The notes: generated by a model from the sequence alone, not told the origin. Positions 41,665-53,209 are shown, counted from the stretch's first letter. The stretch is 64,000 bases of DNA from Pectinophora gossypiella (GCF_024362695.1 NC_065422.1:7873534-7937533), one strand, 5' to 3'. Program-made: numbers and translations.

Positions 41665-41814
41665 AAAAAAGACAAAAAAAGAGAAAATTGCAGCAGAACT
41701 TGATATTCAAGTAAGATGGATACGGTGAGCCGTACGTGACTTGAAGGTAGCCAGACACAGAGACCTATTAATAAAAACCAAAGGATAAAGAATATTATCG
41801 GGCGCCATACCTCA

Positions 41815-42075
41815 CCCCCTCTAGGTCTTACTTTGGCCGTAAGTTGCCAAGGAGAGAGTGGTCGGTCTCATTCGCACTTATACGGTAAGGCAGCACACGC
41901 TAAAATTAGTTTTTTTTTGTGTGGCATGTTTAGAGGGAGGGAGGCCTTTGCCCAGCAGTGGGACATTGATTAGGCTACAGAAAAAAAAAATGTTTAGAGT
42001 GTGACGAAACCTAACCTAACCTAACATTTTTGTTATAATAATATAGGCTCGCCCTAGAAGAACCTAGACCTAAAA
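41815..42075. repeat. Composite dispersed repeat M, interrupted
   Basis: CTCACCCCCTCTAGGTCTTA, CATTCGCACTTATACGGTAA and GGCAGCACACGCTAAAATTA, a 53-bp LINE insert (41938-41990), then AGTGTGACGAAACCTAACCT and AGAACCTAGACCTAAAAGGA. 43735-43850 repeats this without the insert. Confidence 0.7.
41938..41990 (+). mobile_element. 53-bp LINE tail insertion with 10-bp duplication
   Basis: GGAGGCCTTTGCCCAGCAGT then GGGACATTGATTAGGCTACA and a short poly(A). ATGTTTAGAG stands on both sides. Confidence 0.75.
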
Positions 42076-42262
42076 GGATGTATTTAGAACAAATAGGAGA
42101 TGTCCTTAGAATTCAGTAAGATCTACTCTGAAGCGGTGTGCGTGTATAAAACGATTGGTGAATGTGGAGGAAGCAAGAGAAGTATGTCAGGATTGAAGCA
42201 AATGGAATTCCATAGTCTCTGCTAACCCCGGTGGGAAATAGGCGTGAGTTTATGTATGTGTA
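42076..42262 (+). mobile_element. RTE-like LINE tail (family I)
   Basis: GGAGATGTCCTTAGAATTCA ... GATTGGTGAATGTGGAGGAA ... CCCCGGTGGGAAATAGGCGT then TTTATGTATG. Same region as 11478. Confidence 0.75.
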
Positions 42263-42948
42263 TTGTATAGGCTCACGTTTGACCAGAAATTCATCATATA
42301 AAAAGTGACGATGTGGTGTAGGGTGGATCACGCAACAATGTGTTCAAAATACTTCAAGTTGACTTCTAAATACCTAAGTCTAACAATGACTTGCAACTTC
42401 AGTTCAAAGTCGTATAAAATAAAACAAACGAAACATAATATTAGATTTCCCAATATCTAATTATAATTTGTTCAAGGAAAATATTTATCTTCAATCAAAC
42501 GTTTCAAAGTTGCTAGAAATGCGTATAAACACGAACTTTGGAATCTGTCTCCTAAAATATGCGGTTGAGAACTCGTCAAGTAGATTTTGACTGCATCACT
42601 GAACGGAAAATGTATTGGAAGGTTTGAAGCCTTTACGAGAAAACTTGGAAATTTAATATTGCTGGATACTCTTGTGTAATGTTTGTGTAATAACGTTTCT
42701 TGAGTTTTATAATATACAATTTACGTTTTCTATGTATATTTACTAGGGATATTGCGGAACTCCGTTACTGAAAACCGAATCTATCTAATATCCGAAATAA
42801 AAAGCTACATATATTCGTAACTGATATAAAAGTTTCGGACAATTTTGGATTACGTTTGACAGCTTATGTTTCTTCGACACCGAGTCCTATGCATGTATTA
42901 TTTTTTCTATTACGAAGCGGAAACTATCCAAATACAGCTTAGCTGACA

Positions 42949-43140
42949 TACCACGAAAACGTATCTCTCGGGAATGTGGGTTTCTTCACGATGTTTTCCT
43001 TCACCGCCGAGATAATCATTTTTGATCCAAACATGAATTTGAAAACAAATTCGACAGTCATTGGTTTAGGCCTGTACTGGATTCGAACCTGCGACCTCAA
43101 AGTGAGAGGCAAGCGTTCTACCAACTGGGCTACCACGGCT
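42949..43140 (-). mobile_element. SINE D, head half, well preserved
   Basis: On the minus strand: GCCGTGGTAGCCCAGTTGGT (A box), GGTTCGAATCCAGTACAGGC (perfect B box), then AATGATTATCTCGGCGGTGA and TTCCCGAGAGATACG. The 3' half is absent. Confidence 0.88.
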
Positions 43141-43734
43141 CCCTATTTCTTATACTATTTAATATCCGTATCGCAAACAATTATACTATAATATATCGTT
43201 ACGTCGGGATCCAGAGGTCCTTGGGACTTCTACGAAAGCGTTCTACGCAGATTGACAAATCCTTTCTCGACAGGACAACTCAGCTTCGTCACTGCCGAAA
43301 ATTTAATTACTGTAACTTAATCATCTACGTCGTATAACTTATTAACAAGAAACCACATACTCGGAAATGTCTCTTAGGTTTACTTATAAAATTTTCCTAA
43401 TTTCTGTTAACAGTTAAGTTAAAGCTAACTCGGAACTAACACACAATGTCAACACATAAACTGTAACTCGTTTAAACTTGGAGGGAACTAATGAATTGGG
43501 AGGGTGAGGGAGACAGGAGGGATTTACACTATAATGTTGGTTGTCCAGTTCAGTGTAAAGGCGCTTGTCCATTGCGGTGCCGCGTACGGAACCCCGAAGG
43601 TTACGCCGTAGCTTAGGGCACAATAAGCATAAGCGACTTATGACCAGATAATGATGTCTGTGTAGATAAAAGTCGTACGAATCTATTCGAAGCCCGCAAT
43701 ATTATGTCGCGCCGCGTGCGATAGAGAATGCCGG

Positions 43735-43905
43735 TCTCATTCGCACTTATGCCCTAAGGCAGCACACGCTAAAATTTGATTTATTTTTTTGTGTGGAATG
43801 TTTAGTGTGTGACGAAACGAAACACTAGAAGAATCTAAACCTAAAAGGATGTCCTTGTTCAGTAAGATCCATTGTGAACGGGCGTGCGTGTATAAAACGC
43901 TTCAT
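43735..43905 (+). repeat. Composite repeat M joined to a family I tail
   Basis: CATTCGCACTTATGCCCTAA, GGCAGCACACGCTAAAATTT, CTAAACCTAAAAGGATGTCC, then TTCAGTAAGATCCATTGTGA and GGGCGTGCGTGTATAAAACG. The same order of two repeats appears at 41874-42150. Confidence 0.65.
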
Positions 43906-43916
43906 TATAGTTAGTT

Positions 43917-44400
43917 ATGTTATGCATGCAGTCTTATCAACTGTGCATGGCGTGCGTGTCTGTCGGCTCAGTGGGTGATTCCGTCCTACATTTTCAAGAG
44001 AAGACTAAAGAGCTGACATACATTTTGCGATACCTCAAAGTAACCCTGATTATGATATTAGATAAAAAAGTACCCCTATTTCCTGAACTAGGGAAGTCTG
44101 TATCTCAGGAAAATGAAGTTGATACGCGTATGCCTAAAGAAATACCTATTTTTTTAATTTTTTTATATGTCGATCATCACTTTCCAGATGTTTATGTTCA
44201 ATACAAATAATGCCGACGTTACACCGACTCTATAACAATGACAACTCGGACAAATCATGGTGACAAGGGTTGACCGAGGCCTCGAACACAGCGTTTCAGC
44301 GGAGCGATGAAACACACACGTTCGTATGGAGCTGTTCTCGACAGCGAGAACGTCCAGCGGATTTTTGTAAAATAATCAAATGAGCCAAAGCATTCGAGGA
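43917..44400. other. Unique DNA, unrecognised 97-codon ORF
   Basis: The plus ORF 43917-44210 is not recognised and lacks supporting signals. The piece 44270-44360 is GC-richer (GAGGCCTCGAACACAGCG). Confidence 0.25.
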
Positions 44401-44407
44401 ATGAGTA

Positions 44408-44549
44408 CAGTCATGAGCAATATAATGAACCCACTTTAGGACTCTGTCGCACTAACATATTTGACATTTAGTGAGACTTACAGTTCAATTTGTCAAAAAA
44501 TTTAATGTGACATGGTACCAAAGTGTATACATATTAATGCTCGTGACCG
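44408..44549 (+). mobile_element. MITE (CAGTCAYGAGC family), best copy
   Basis: CAGTCATGAGCAATATAATG to ATTAATGCTCGTGACCG, with TA at 44406-44407 and 44550-44551. Non-coding, 142 bp. Confidence 0.85.
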
Positions 44550-44796
44550 TACATATAGGCGGCCACGCCATTGGAACAGCAACCTTATACGAAAATAATA
44601 TAGATCCAATGACTAAATCCATATTGGTTTCATTGATATTTTATTTCCTATGAAAAAGACTCATTTTGAATTTGGATACAAATGAAAAAGCACACTGTGA
44701 TATCATAGACAAACGTTATAAAATGTCGGACTTATTATTAAGTTTTTCTTGATTAAATAAGTAGGTTTAATAGGAAAAAAGAAAATGTTTTTCGTT

Positions 44797-44838
44797 AGTT
44801 TTAGGTCTGTCTTTATTTAGTAATCAGAATTTCAGATT
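44797..44838 (-). repeat. Dispersed repeat K, fragment
   Basis: TTTAGGTCTGTCTTTATTTA and GTAATCAGAATTTCA are the inverse of the core of 21786-21985 and 61654-61882. Confidence 0.65.
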
Positions 44839-44899
44839 CCAAATTCAGATTCTTTAGTAAGAAGCAGTAATTTATTAATTTGTGGTAGTGGGGCACAAC

Positions 44900-45860
44900 A
44901 ACCAAAGAAACACAATAAATAAGCTAAGGAAAACGAAAGGTGTTATACATTTCTTTGTACTTTCTTACGGCTTCGTAGTAGTCGCCGCCCCACTACCCGC
45001 TGTTCGCTGTAGTCGTGACGCGACTAAAATTTATTCCCGACATCCGAGCGACATCTGACGTCCTCTTTCATTAGATCGAACCGTCCGTATGCTAAACGAG
45101 CGATCCCTAATTACCGAGCCAGAATTGTAATGCGAACGGGCGATGTTATTGTTTTCCTAATTGACGTTCCTAATTTGGTTTTATTGTGTTATTGTAAAGG
45201 GTGCCGTGCCGTTGGAAAATTGAATTGTTTTAAGTCAAATTATGGCGGCAAATTAAGTAGGTATATAGCTTTTAATTACTTTGGTGTAAATCATTACAAT
45301 AGAAATAGCTCGGGAATTTGATACCCATTAAATAGTATCTACAATAAATACAATTTGAAGCGAATGTACCTTTTTTGGTCGATTACGAACACAATTTAGG
45401 ATTAGGATTAATCTATTTGGTACATTCAGAATTCTGACCCAAACCGAAATATACGTATAAATGTATTGTACAAATCCAACCCGACAGTATGAATAAATAA
45501 AATATCAAAATATGAAAAAGATTGTTAAAATATTTTCAGGTTTAAAATTAAAACAATTTCAACGGGAAAAAACATCATGGCGGAACGTTACCTGCTACCC
45601 GAGTAAAGAATATGTAAAACGTAAGCGAACAAAATGTTACATGGGTTAATTACTGGCGGGGTCAGGACTCGGCAGCATCTGAACGGCAAAATTTATATTA
45701 ACCTAATTTCAACTAATTAATTTTCAAAATTATTGCAAGGGTGAATTTCGCAGGACTGTTTCCTTGCCCATTGTGAACCTACCTACTAAATTGCCTCGTT
45801 TCCAAATATATGAATTTGTCTTATTATGGAAGTGAAATTTTCAATCATTATTACTTTTTT
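44900..45860. other. Unique DNA, no gene seen
   Basis: 44980-45140 is GC-richer and repeat-free (CGCCGCCCCACTACCCGC, CGACATCCGAGCGACATCTG, CTAATTACCGAGCC). It could be a conserved noncoding element. The remainder is AT-rich. Confidence 0.35.
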
Positions 45861-45867
45861 TTTTACC

Positions 45868-45957
45868 TTTGATGGGTTTGCTCTTGGCCTCAGACTTACC
45901 CGAAGGCATTGACGAGGCCTAAGATGGAGCAAACTCGCAAAGAAGGTGCCTGTGTTA
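45868..45957 (-). repeat. LINE 3' end as at 13374
   Basis: GATGGGTTTGCTCTTGGCCT, GACTTACCCGAAGGCATTGA and GAGGCCTAAGATGG match 13365-13425. Confidence 0.65.
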
Positions 45958-46029
45958 GATTTTTTTATTTATTTTATAAATGACTTATTAATGATTTGCT
46001 GCAGATGGACACTACTGGGTCGGACAGAA

Positions 46030-46172
46030 GTAGATTTGTTACCGGCGTGTGTTTATGAAACGATTGATGAATGTGAAAGAAGCTAGAGAAGTGTGTCAAG
46101 ATCGAAGCAAACACGGAATGTCAGTCTCTACTTACCCCGGTGGGAAACAGGGTTGAGTATATGTACGTATGT
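46030..46172 (+). mobile_element. RTE-like LINE tail (family I)
   Basis: ACCGGCGTGTGTTTATGAAA, CGATTGATGAATGTGAAAGA, CTTACCCCGGTGGGAAACAG and a TATG tail. Confidence 0.75.
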
Positions 46173-46179
46173 ATCAAAA

Positions 46180-47025
46180 TAAGTTACTAAATTGTGGCCA
46201 CTCATTCACATTATTTTTGTGTAAATAAAGTTATTCAAGAATTGATAATTATAAATTAATCTTATCCTGTTTGCTTAAAAACAAATGAGGCAAACGATCT
46301 GATCACTATAAAACATCTAATTAATAACTTTTAAATACTTTAATTATCAGTAGGTAAGTATAATAATAAGGTTTTATGAAAATATATAAGGGGAATCAAC
46401 GTTGAACACAGTTCCTGTCTTCATGCTAATTAAATTTAGTATATTTCTATATTACTTTAAAATTGTTTTAGTAAACATTTTAACTTTCAGACAGCTCCTT
46501 ATACCAAGTTTAACACAATACAACAAAGGATCTGTTATCTATATTTGTACCGGATTTCCGTACAACCATAATCGAATAATAGACGCTGAATTAAGGATAA
46601 AAGGAATACAACTCGAACGACGTCCATTAAATCTTCCTCAAGTTGGAATTAACTTAGAAAGCCGGAAAGGGAATGTTCTATCAATTACGAAAATCGATAA
46701 AAAGATGGGGAACTTCTTGTTATAAGGCATCAAAAAGAGCCTTTGAACACGTCAAGTTATATACTAGCTAGAATATTTCCTTAAAGCCAGAAGTAAATGT
46801 GCTAGTATAAATATGCAGTCACCAATATGTAGTACCTAACGTTCTTGTTGGGTTATGTTCGAACTATGTGGAATGGCATCTAAGCTGAGCGATGGGTTTC
46901 TTGGACCTTATATATTGTAAGTTACCTTGATTGTTATGGTTTTTCTATTTTATTATTTATCTAGGTGAGTAGAAATTTATGTTTATTAGATAAGCGCATC
47001 TCGCCATCAAACGTAACAGTTTGGC
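46180..47025. other. AT-rich unique DNA, unrecognised 107-codon ORF
   Basis: The plus ORF 46402-46725 begins MNTVPVFMLIKFSIFLYYFK and has a hydrophobic N-terminus and basic C-terminus. I recognise no family; AT-rich DNA often yields such frames. Confidence 0.25.
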
Positions 47026-47039
47026 GGGTTAATATTGTA

Positions 47040-47382
47040 CATAAACAGCCTATATACGTCCCACTGCTGGGCACAGGCCTCCCCTCAATCAACCGGAGGG
47101 GGTATGGAGCATACTCCACCACGCTGCTCCACTGCGGGTTGGTGGAGATGTTTTTACGGCTAATAGCCGGGACCAACGGCTTAACGTGCCCTCCGAAGCA
47201 CGGAATCATCTTACTTTTTCGGACAATCAGGTGATTCAAGCCTGAAAAGTCCTTACCAAACAAAGGACAGTCTCACAAAGTGATTTCGACAATGTCCCCA
47301 TCGGGAATCAAACCCGGAGCTCCAGATCGTGAGCCTAACGCTCTAACCACTAGACCACGGAGGCTGTCAGACCACGGAGGCT
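47040..47382 (-). mobile_element. SINE A, full length with target duplication
   Basis: GGTTAATATTGTA flanks it (47027-47039 and 47383-47395). Head at right: CTCCGTGGTCTAGTGGTTAG. The first ~17 bases of the head (GACCACGGAGGCTG) are duplicated at the extreme right. Tail: CACTGCTGGGCACAGG inverse of the CCCAGCAGTGGG module. Confidence 0.92.
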
Positions 47383-47594
47383 GGTTAATATTGTAAGAAA
47401 TGTAAAATTGTACTTACCAAATTATTAATAAAAAAAAACAAAAACCATTGGGGTACAACAGGTAAACAGATCATAATAAAATAGTGTAGGTAACTATATA
47501 ACACAGCACCTGCAGTTAAAAATTGAGACATAGGGCTGAAAAATATAAAGAAAAGATTGATTACATCAGTTATTTGTCTTCACCTCTCCAGCGA

Positions 47595-47673
47595 TATCCC
47601 GTTTTGACAGGGTCCGCTTACCTAACCTGAAGATTTGACAGGTCCGGTTTTGTACAGAAGCGACTGACCTTCT
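47595..47673 (-). mobile_element. SINE D tail fragment
   Basis: ATCCCGTTTTGACAGGGTCC ... GATTTGACAGGTCCGGTTTT ... CAGAAGCGACTGACC. Confidence 0.75.
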
Positions 47674-47888
47674 TGGAAGCGTCTTCTAAAACCAAGCATT
47701 GTTTATCGCGTGGGCCCTTTCATTGTATAATACAACGTTAATACGTGTTGTGGGTATAGAACTATAGAGTCCGGACAAACCTTCTCGGGGTTTAACGACG
47801 TCATATTAATGATGTTTATAACAATGTTTTGTAACAATAAATGTATAAAAAGAAAAAGGTAATCTACTCCGCGAAAATCAGCCCAGTA

Positions 47889-47998
47889 CAGTCACGAGCA
47901 ATATAATGTACCCACTTTAGGACTCTGTCGCACTAACATATTTGACATTTGGTGAGACTTACAGTTCAATGTGTCAAAAAAGTTAATGCTCGTGACCG
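47889..47998 (+). mobile_element. MITE (CAGTCAYGAGC family), internally deleted
   Basis: TA at 47887-47888 and 47999-48000. It lacks the GTGACATGGTACCAAAGTGT segment present in the 44408 copy; both termini are intact. Confidence 0.85.
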
Positions 47999-48039
47999 TA
48001 CAGCATAAAACAGATACTTATACATAACATCTACCATCA

Positions 48040-48336
48040 TCATCATCATCTCATCTTGCTTCTATGCTGTTCTGGGAGCAAATAAAAAACATAGAACACG
48101 TTCAGCTGCTTGTCTTCCCGGGCATGTCGTAAAAACCGACAGAGGGATTGCGTCCTCTAGCATGATGGACTAATGTTATGGGCGACAGGCTGATCCCTTA
48201 TCACCATAAGGTTCATCATATCCATCTTAGGACTTCGTATCAACAGTGGCTGCAAGTTGTCTTTGATTACTTGTGGCTCTGCCCACCCCATTTGGGATTA
48301 CGGGCGTGAGTTTATGTATGTATGTATGTATGTTAT
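48040..48336 (+). repeat. Repeat G, best copy
   Basis: TGTTCTGGGAGCAAATAAAA, CTTCCCGGGCATGTCGTAAA, GGCGACAGGCTGATCCCTTA, AGTGGCTGCAAGTTGTC, CACCCCATTTGGGATTACGG, then GCGTGAGTTTATGTATG repeats. The tail matches that of LINE family I. No Pol III box was found. Confidence 0.8.
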
Positions 48337-48339
48337 ACA

Positions 48340-49610
48340 TAACAATAATATCAGAAGCGACAAATCCCATAAGAACAAGTTTGATCAATACACGAGTTAT
48401 TAGTGTAATCCCGTGTAAGGAGCACAATGCCTTTATCTGCCTAAGCGAAATTTTCACAAAGGACCAAGCCTAACGATCTTACCCTTTACAACTTGTGATC
48501 CGGGAGTTATATTAAAAGACGTCTCAAGTCTCGTCATTAACTTGGAAGCCACTTTAAATATGTCGTGAGGCATTCGTGATCACCCATCTATGAATATAAT
48601 TGGCCCAACAAAGAGGGATGCTTGTTAGTTTAATGTAGTGACGTCGAGAGGTGAAAATCGAGTAAGTTGGCCGGAATTAACTGGGAAATTCTATTCGATT
48701 TGTTGGATTCAAGTATTTAAAAAAAATCAAATACTTATAAAAGACTGAACCGATTTCAGATTTCAAGTATACTTGAAACATCCCTCAAATACAGTGATAT
48801 ATAATTATATATAGATATACAAAAACCTTCACCACTTTAATTTTGTATTGGGAATCAATCAGGAGTTCAGAAGTAATCGTTTGCGTCGTAAGCACATGAA
48901 TTTGCTTCCGCGAACTGTTGTTGTTTTTCGGATTCCGTGTTTGTTACTGAATTCGAGTTGAAGTTCAACCGTATAACCGAGAACATCGATTCATTCTATT
49001 TTCAAACCAAGTTTTTTCTTCTGTACATAGGCTACGCTATTGTCAGTGTAACATTTTCTTGTCATTGCTATCCAAAGCGTTCTCTTTGCCTTCGCACGAA
49101 GTTCGTTATACTCTTTGATTCGCTCCATGAAAATCGAGTTACTTGAATTACGAAATGACGCGTCGTACATCACTAGCCTAAGTGAAAAGTTGGGGCTTTG
49201 ATGTCGGTTGGGTAATTATATATGGGGGTCTAAACGCATGGAATCCGAGATGTACGGGATTCTATGTGAGTGTTTCTAACAATTCGCAAGGGGCCTGAGA
49301 AATGCAGACTTGACCGCAAATAAGGACTTTGACATACGGGTAGCGATTTACAGTGATTCACAACAATTAGTAATTTGCTTGCCTTTACAACGCGTGTAAT
49401 GGGGCCCTCACACAATTAACATAGGGGCGAACAAGACGAATGAACTCGCATTAGCAATGTTGAAAGATGTATGACTTAATAAATAAAGGTACTAGTTACA
49501 ATGTTCAGTTTATGAAAAATAATGTAAATGATAATTCTTTACAACGTCTATGTTAGCAAATATAATGCGTTTAGCTGCTTATCACTCCCACCGAATTGCA
49601 TATGTGGACT
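48340..49610. other. Unique DNA, no gene seen
   Basis: No recognised repeat. Short ORFs on both strands at 48937-49173 overlap and neither is protein-like. Confidence 0.35.
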
Positions 49611-49619
49611 AAGGGTGGT

Positions 49620-49751
49620 ATTAATAAACTAATCTCAGGTTTGAGACTGCTCTCAAGATCATGTCAATGTGACAGTTCTTATGTAAAAACAAGGAATTGA
49701 GCATGATCTTGAGGGCAGTTTCAGCTGAGATTAGTTTATGAATACCAGCCT
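49620..49751. mobile_element. MITE with GGTATTAATAAACTAATCTC ends
   Basis: AAGGGTGGTATTAATAAACT and the inverse of AGTTTATGAATACCAGCCTT, with further pairing of CTCAAGATCATG with CATGATCTTGAG. About 50-bp arms and a ~30-bp loop. Confidence 0.8.
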
Positions 49752-49789
49752 TAGTGATTTTGTCTAATCCAACTTTGCCGGCGACTTAT

Positions 49790-49985
49790 CAGCAAACTCA
49801 AACTTAAAAATATTCTTGTTTAGTCGGTAACATAACTACATTTTGTTGAACAGTCAATATTTGCAAAAAAAGAAAGTTTTTATTCGAACGTGTCATCCCC
49901 TAAAACTACTGAGGTTTCTGACAACCCGCAGCCTGGGGAAAAATGCAAGAAATCCCTCGGGACAGGGCCCTAGACGTCCCTAAAA
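49790..49985 (-). repeat. LINE tail (CR1-like), copy 2
   Basis: AAACTTAAAAATATTCTTGT ... CCCTAAAACTACTGAGGTTT ... GACAGGGCCCTAGACGTCCC, as at 32861. Confidence 0.6.
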
Positions 49986-49989
49986 GAAC

Positions 49990-51000
49990 ATATATGGTTC
50001 ATAATGTCTATCCGAGGACTTCAATTTATGAATGTTGTCTTAAATGACCGTTTCTTAACACCGGAAACACTTAAACATTAACCAATATACACAGGCAGAA
50101 AGTACAAACAAATAATACTAGGGTTGGACGCCGATGGATCACCTAAATATATATGAAAGAACAACGTGGCCTAAGCAAACATAATAACTTTTGTAGTGAC
50201 GGATAACACGTCCCGGATCGTGTAGATACGTAAGTATTACATATAAAATTATATCAAAGTACTTACCTAAGTAAATTCAACTATGTGTTTGTACACGCTG
50301 AAATCTATCGACCCAATGGTTTAGGAAGAGATTACACGTTGTTTATTTATTTATTAGCAATGCCAACTGACACAAACACTTCATAACCACTCCATAACAT
50401 ATTACGCGTCAATCAAGGTGTTAAAAATAACCTACAAAACATGATCTACTCGTCAACCCATTCCATCCCACAAAAGCAGACACAGAGGCAAGTTCAAATT
50501 ACGTCAAAACAGTGCGTGTAAGGGCCAAGGCACAATAGTGCCCATTGACGACAACAGATGGCGTGACTGAAGAGATAAGGGCAACGCAAGCACATGCGGG
50601 CCGCACTTGACATGACAGCTGTGTCTTTCGTAATGGCGATATGGCGGGAATGTAGAGCGTCGAATGTCTCAGTGCATTCTTTTATTTTGAGATTAAGTAA
50701 GTCTTCATTAGGCGGCCATCTTCGTTATATTAATATTGTAAAATGATGGATGAAAAAGGGAGAAAAGGTTGTGTAAGTTACTTAATACATTAAAAAGAAC
50801 ACTTATACGTAAATGATTCATTTCTCGTCACAAGAAACTTCAAAATCTGTCTAATAAAAGCTAAGAAATACTTAATAAGTAAATAGGCACCTACTTATTT
50901 TGTTGCATACATACAATATTTGATTTTAAATTATTAAGTAAAGACTAACATACCTATATGAATATTCGATTATTATTACTATATAAATATTTTATTAAGA
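49990..51000. other. Unique DNA, no gene seen
   Basis: 50500-50740 is GC-richer and contains ACAACAGATGGCGT (50551-50564), a weak CTCF-like match, plus GGCGGCCATCTTCG. No coding frame recognised. Confidence 0.35.
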
Positions 51001-51008
51001 TAGAAGGA

Positions 51009-51092
51009 GGACCCAGTGGTGTAATAGTTAACACGCTCCTCTCGGCTTGACTCTTGCCAGGTTGCTGAGGGTTCAAGTCCCGTCCGAGTCAG
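51009..51092 (+). tRNA. tRNA-like sequence, probably a pseudogene or SINE head
   Basis: GTGGTGTAATAGTTAACACG (A-box-like, D stem GTG/CAC) and GGGTTCAAGTCCC (B box GGTTCAAGTCC), with a long variable region as in tRNA-Leu or tRNA-Ser and a TTTTTTTT terminator at once after. The acceptor stem (GACCCAG with CCGAGTC) pairs poorly and no clean anticodon stem forms, so a working tRNA is unlikely. Confidence 0.4.
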
Positions 51093-51099
51093 ATTTTTT

Positions 51100-52890
51100 T
51101 TCGATAAAATTTTCTCTTTGTGAGTTTCCCTAAGCACGGTTGAGTGCTATAAAAACGAAAATCATTATAGGAATATTGTACAATTCCAACAATATTCCAT
51201 ACATACAATTTATTAAGCTCCTTCCGTGAAAGATTATTTTAAACACGTAAAAAAATCATCCACATTACGAATAAGTTAGCTTTTGCTTTTATTTAGAAAC
51301 GTTGGTTGATTTATGAACAGTAATCCATTTAAAGTCAACAATAACTTATTACAAGCGAAAACGAACTAACTAAAGCAATAAATTATGTAAAAAAATATAT
51401 AGATTTTTATAATTTAAAGGCCGTACTAACTTCGCCAGAGCCACTCACGAAACGTCAAAATTGAAAAGATAAATCGTACCGCATTCGAAATTTGAATTTG
51501 AATAAAGAATGCTTGGCGTGAGGTCAGCGTCATTTGGTGGCGGTTTTAAAACGGTGACCGGTTTATTAAGAACTGTGGATGTCTGAATGTTAACCCTTTG
51601 TGGGTGAATAACTGGTGAACAGGGAGGGGGGGTAAGGTTTTAAGTTGGCTGGTTGGCTTACAACGACCGAGCGGCATGCGCTACTGGGAAATGCCTGGAA
51701 TGGTTTTGTGCATAGCTTTCGTGCCGTTTGCTATACCAAATTAGTACGTGTTAAAAGGCCTTTATACCGACTCATGAATTACTACGCTGTCGTATGTGAA
51801 AGGGAATTGGCGGGTTGAAGATAATCATAGTTTAGGTTAGCTTATAAATTTTTATAGGTAATGTCTATACTCTCCAGTATATTACATTAGTTATCTCAAG
51901 GCGGTGGAATAAAAGTACTTTCCAAGCAAGTGTGTTGACAAGTACGGGTATCTGATTTGATAGTCAGGTTCAACCATTATACCAAAGAATTGGTCATGAT
52001 ATCAATTTCAGAAGTCGTCGACATTTAAAAGAAAGTAGAAGTTATTCTTATGTCTCTTAAATCACAATCACAAAAATGTCTGCGAAAAAATGAAAAAGAA
52101 AAATATGTGAGACAAAATTAGTATCGGTTTAAGCATTCTTAAATCGTCTTCAATAGACGATGATGAAATTAATCAGAACTTGAATCGCAAATTAGAAAAA
52201 AATACACTATTAATTTCTTAAAAGGACCTTCGTTGACAACTGAATACTTTCCAAATAGCTTTCAGAAAAGTTTACTGGCATTAATTGAAACCTTATGTTT
52301 CAGGTTAATTAAAGTTATTATGTTTCGAAAATACTAGTACACAGACTTCAAGAAACAACTACTTACTAGAATAGGTTCAAAGGCATAAAATATGATTCTA
52401 GACTTTAATAGTCATTACAGCTCGTTAAAAGTCTCAAATACATAATTACTGAGCGTAAAAAGTACTTAGGGAACAATAAAAGTAAAATATTGTTACATAC
52501 TTAGTAGTTACTGGTGTATACAAAGAATCTACCATCTACAAGGACAGGATTTATAATAAAAAGTGTAATATTTTTTAAATGGAAATTTGAGTCCATATTC
52601 TTCTACTGACGAACATACAAACATCTACTAGATACAAATTTCAAATGTAAGTATTCTATCTGTATCCGTTATATCTACATATTTAATAGGTCCATATATT
52701 CCTTTAAATTGACGTATCCTATTTGCATTGTCTTTGTGTTGTTATTAGCTAATATTATTTAGTGCTTTTGTTATGTGGTTTAAACACCCATAAATAACTT
52801 GTTATGTTTGTTTGTATTGGTAATGATCATTTATTTTGCTTAACTTGGTATATTGTGCTTTGGGATATGATATTATTATGTTTTATTTGT
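51100..52890. other. AT-rich unique DNA, no gene seen
   Basis: The longest repeat-free stretch. 51530-51720 is GC-richer. No protein-like ORF over 60 codons. Confidence 0.35.
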
Positions 52891-53091
52891 AGTGGCTTAA
52901 GATTTGTTTACATTATAGGCACGCGTAAGTGTGAGCGAGACGTAGTCCGCGCGCTGTCTTTTTACTCCTTGGCGGCCATTTAAAACTAAAGTAAGACCCA
53001 GAGGGGGTGAGGTCGGCACCCGATACGAATTGCGATTATTCTTTATTCTATGGCACAAACAAACAAAACAAATGAAACAAATAAAAGAGAA

Positions 53092-53165
53092 GGTGCAGGT
53101 CGTGTCGTATCGGGAGGTGAAGGTTTTGGCGGGAAGAACTCCACCGACAAGAGCGCAGCTCTTAA

Positions 53166-53168
<3 letters not shown>
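53092..53168 (+). pseudogene. LINE family H 3' end, fragment
   Basis: GTCGTGTCGTATCGGGAGGT, GAAGGTTTTGGCGGGAAG, ACCGACAAGAGCGCAGCTCT. Confidence 0.6.

Positions 53169-53209
<41 letters not shown>
53168..53209. repeat. (GA)n microsatellite
   Basis: About 21 perfect AG units directly after a LINE 3' end. It creates false RERERE and SLSLSL frames. Confidence 0.95.

Noticed and set aside
42010..42025. CCTAACCTAACCTAAC, like the insect telomere repeat
   Set aside because: Only about three units and part of dispersed repeat M, so not telomeric evidence.
46965..47263. Near-identical ~90-codon ORFs at 46965-47263 and 60915-61219
   Set aside because: They are translations of SINE A copies, which are not protein-coding.
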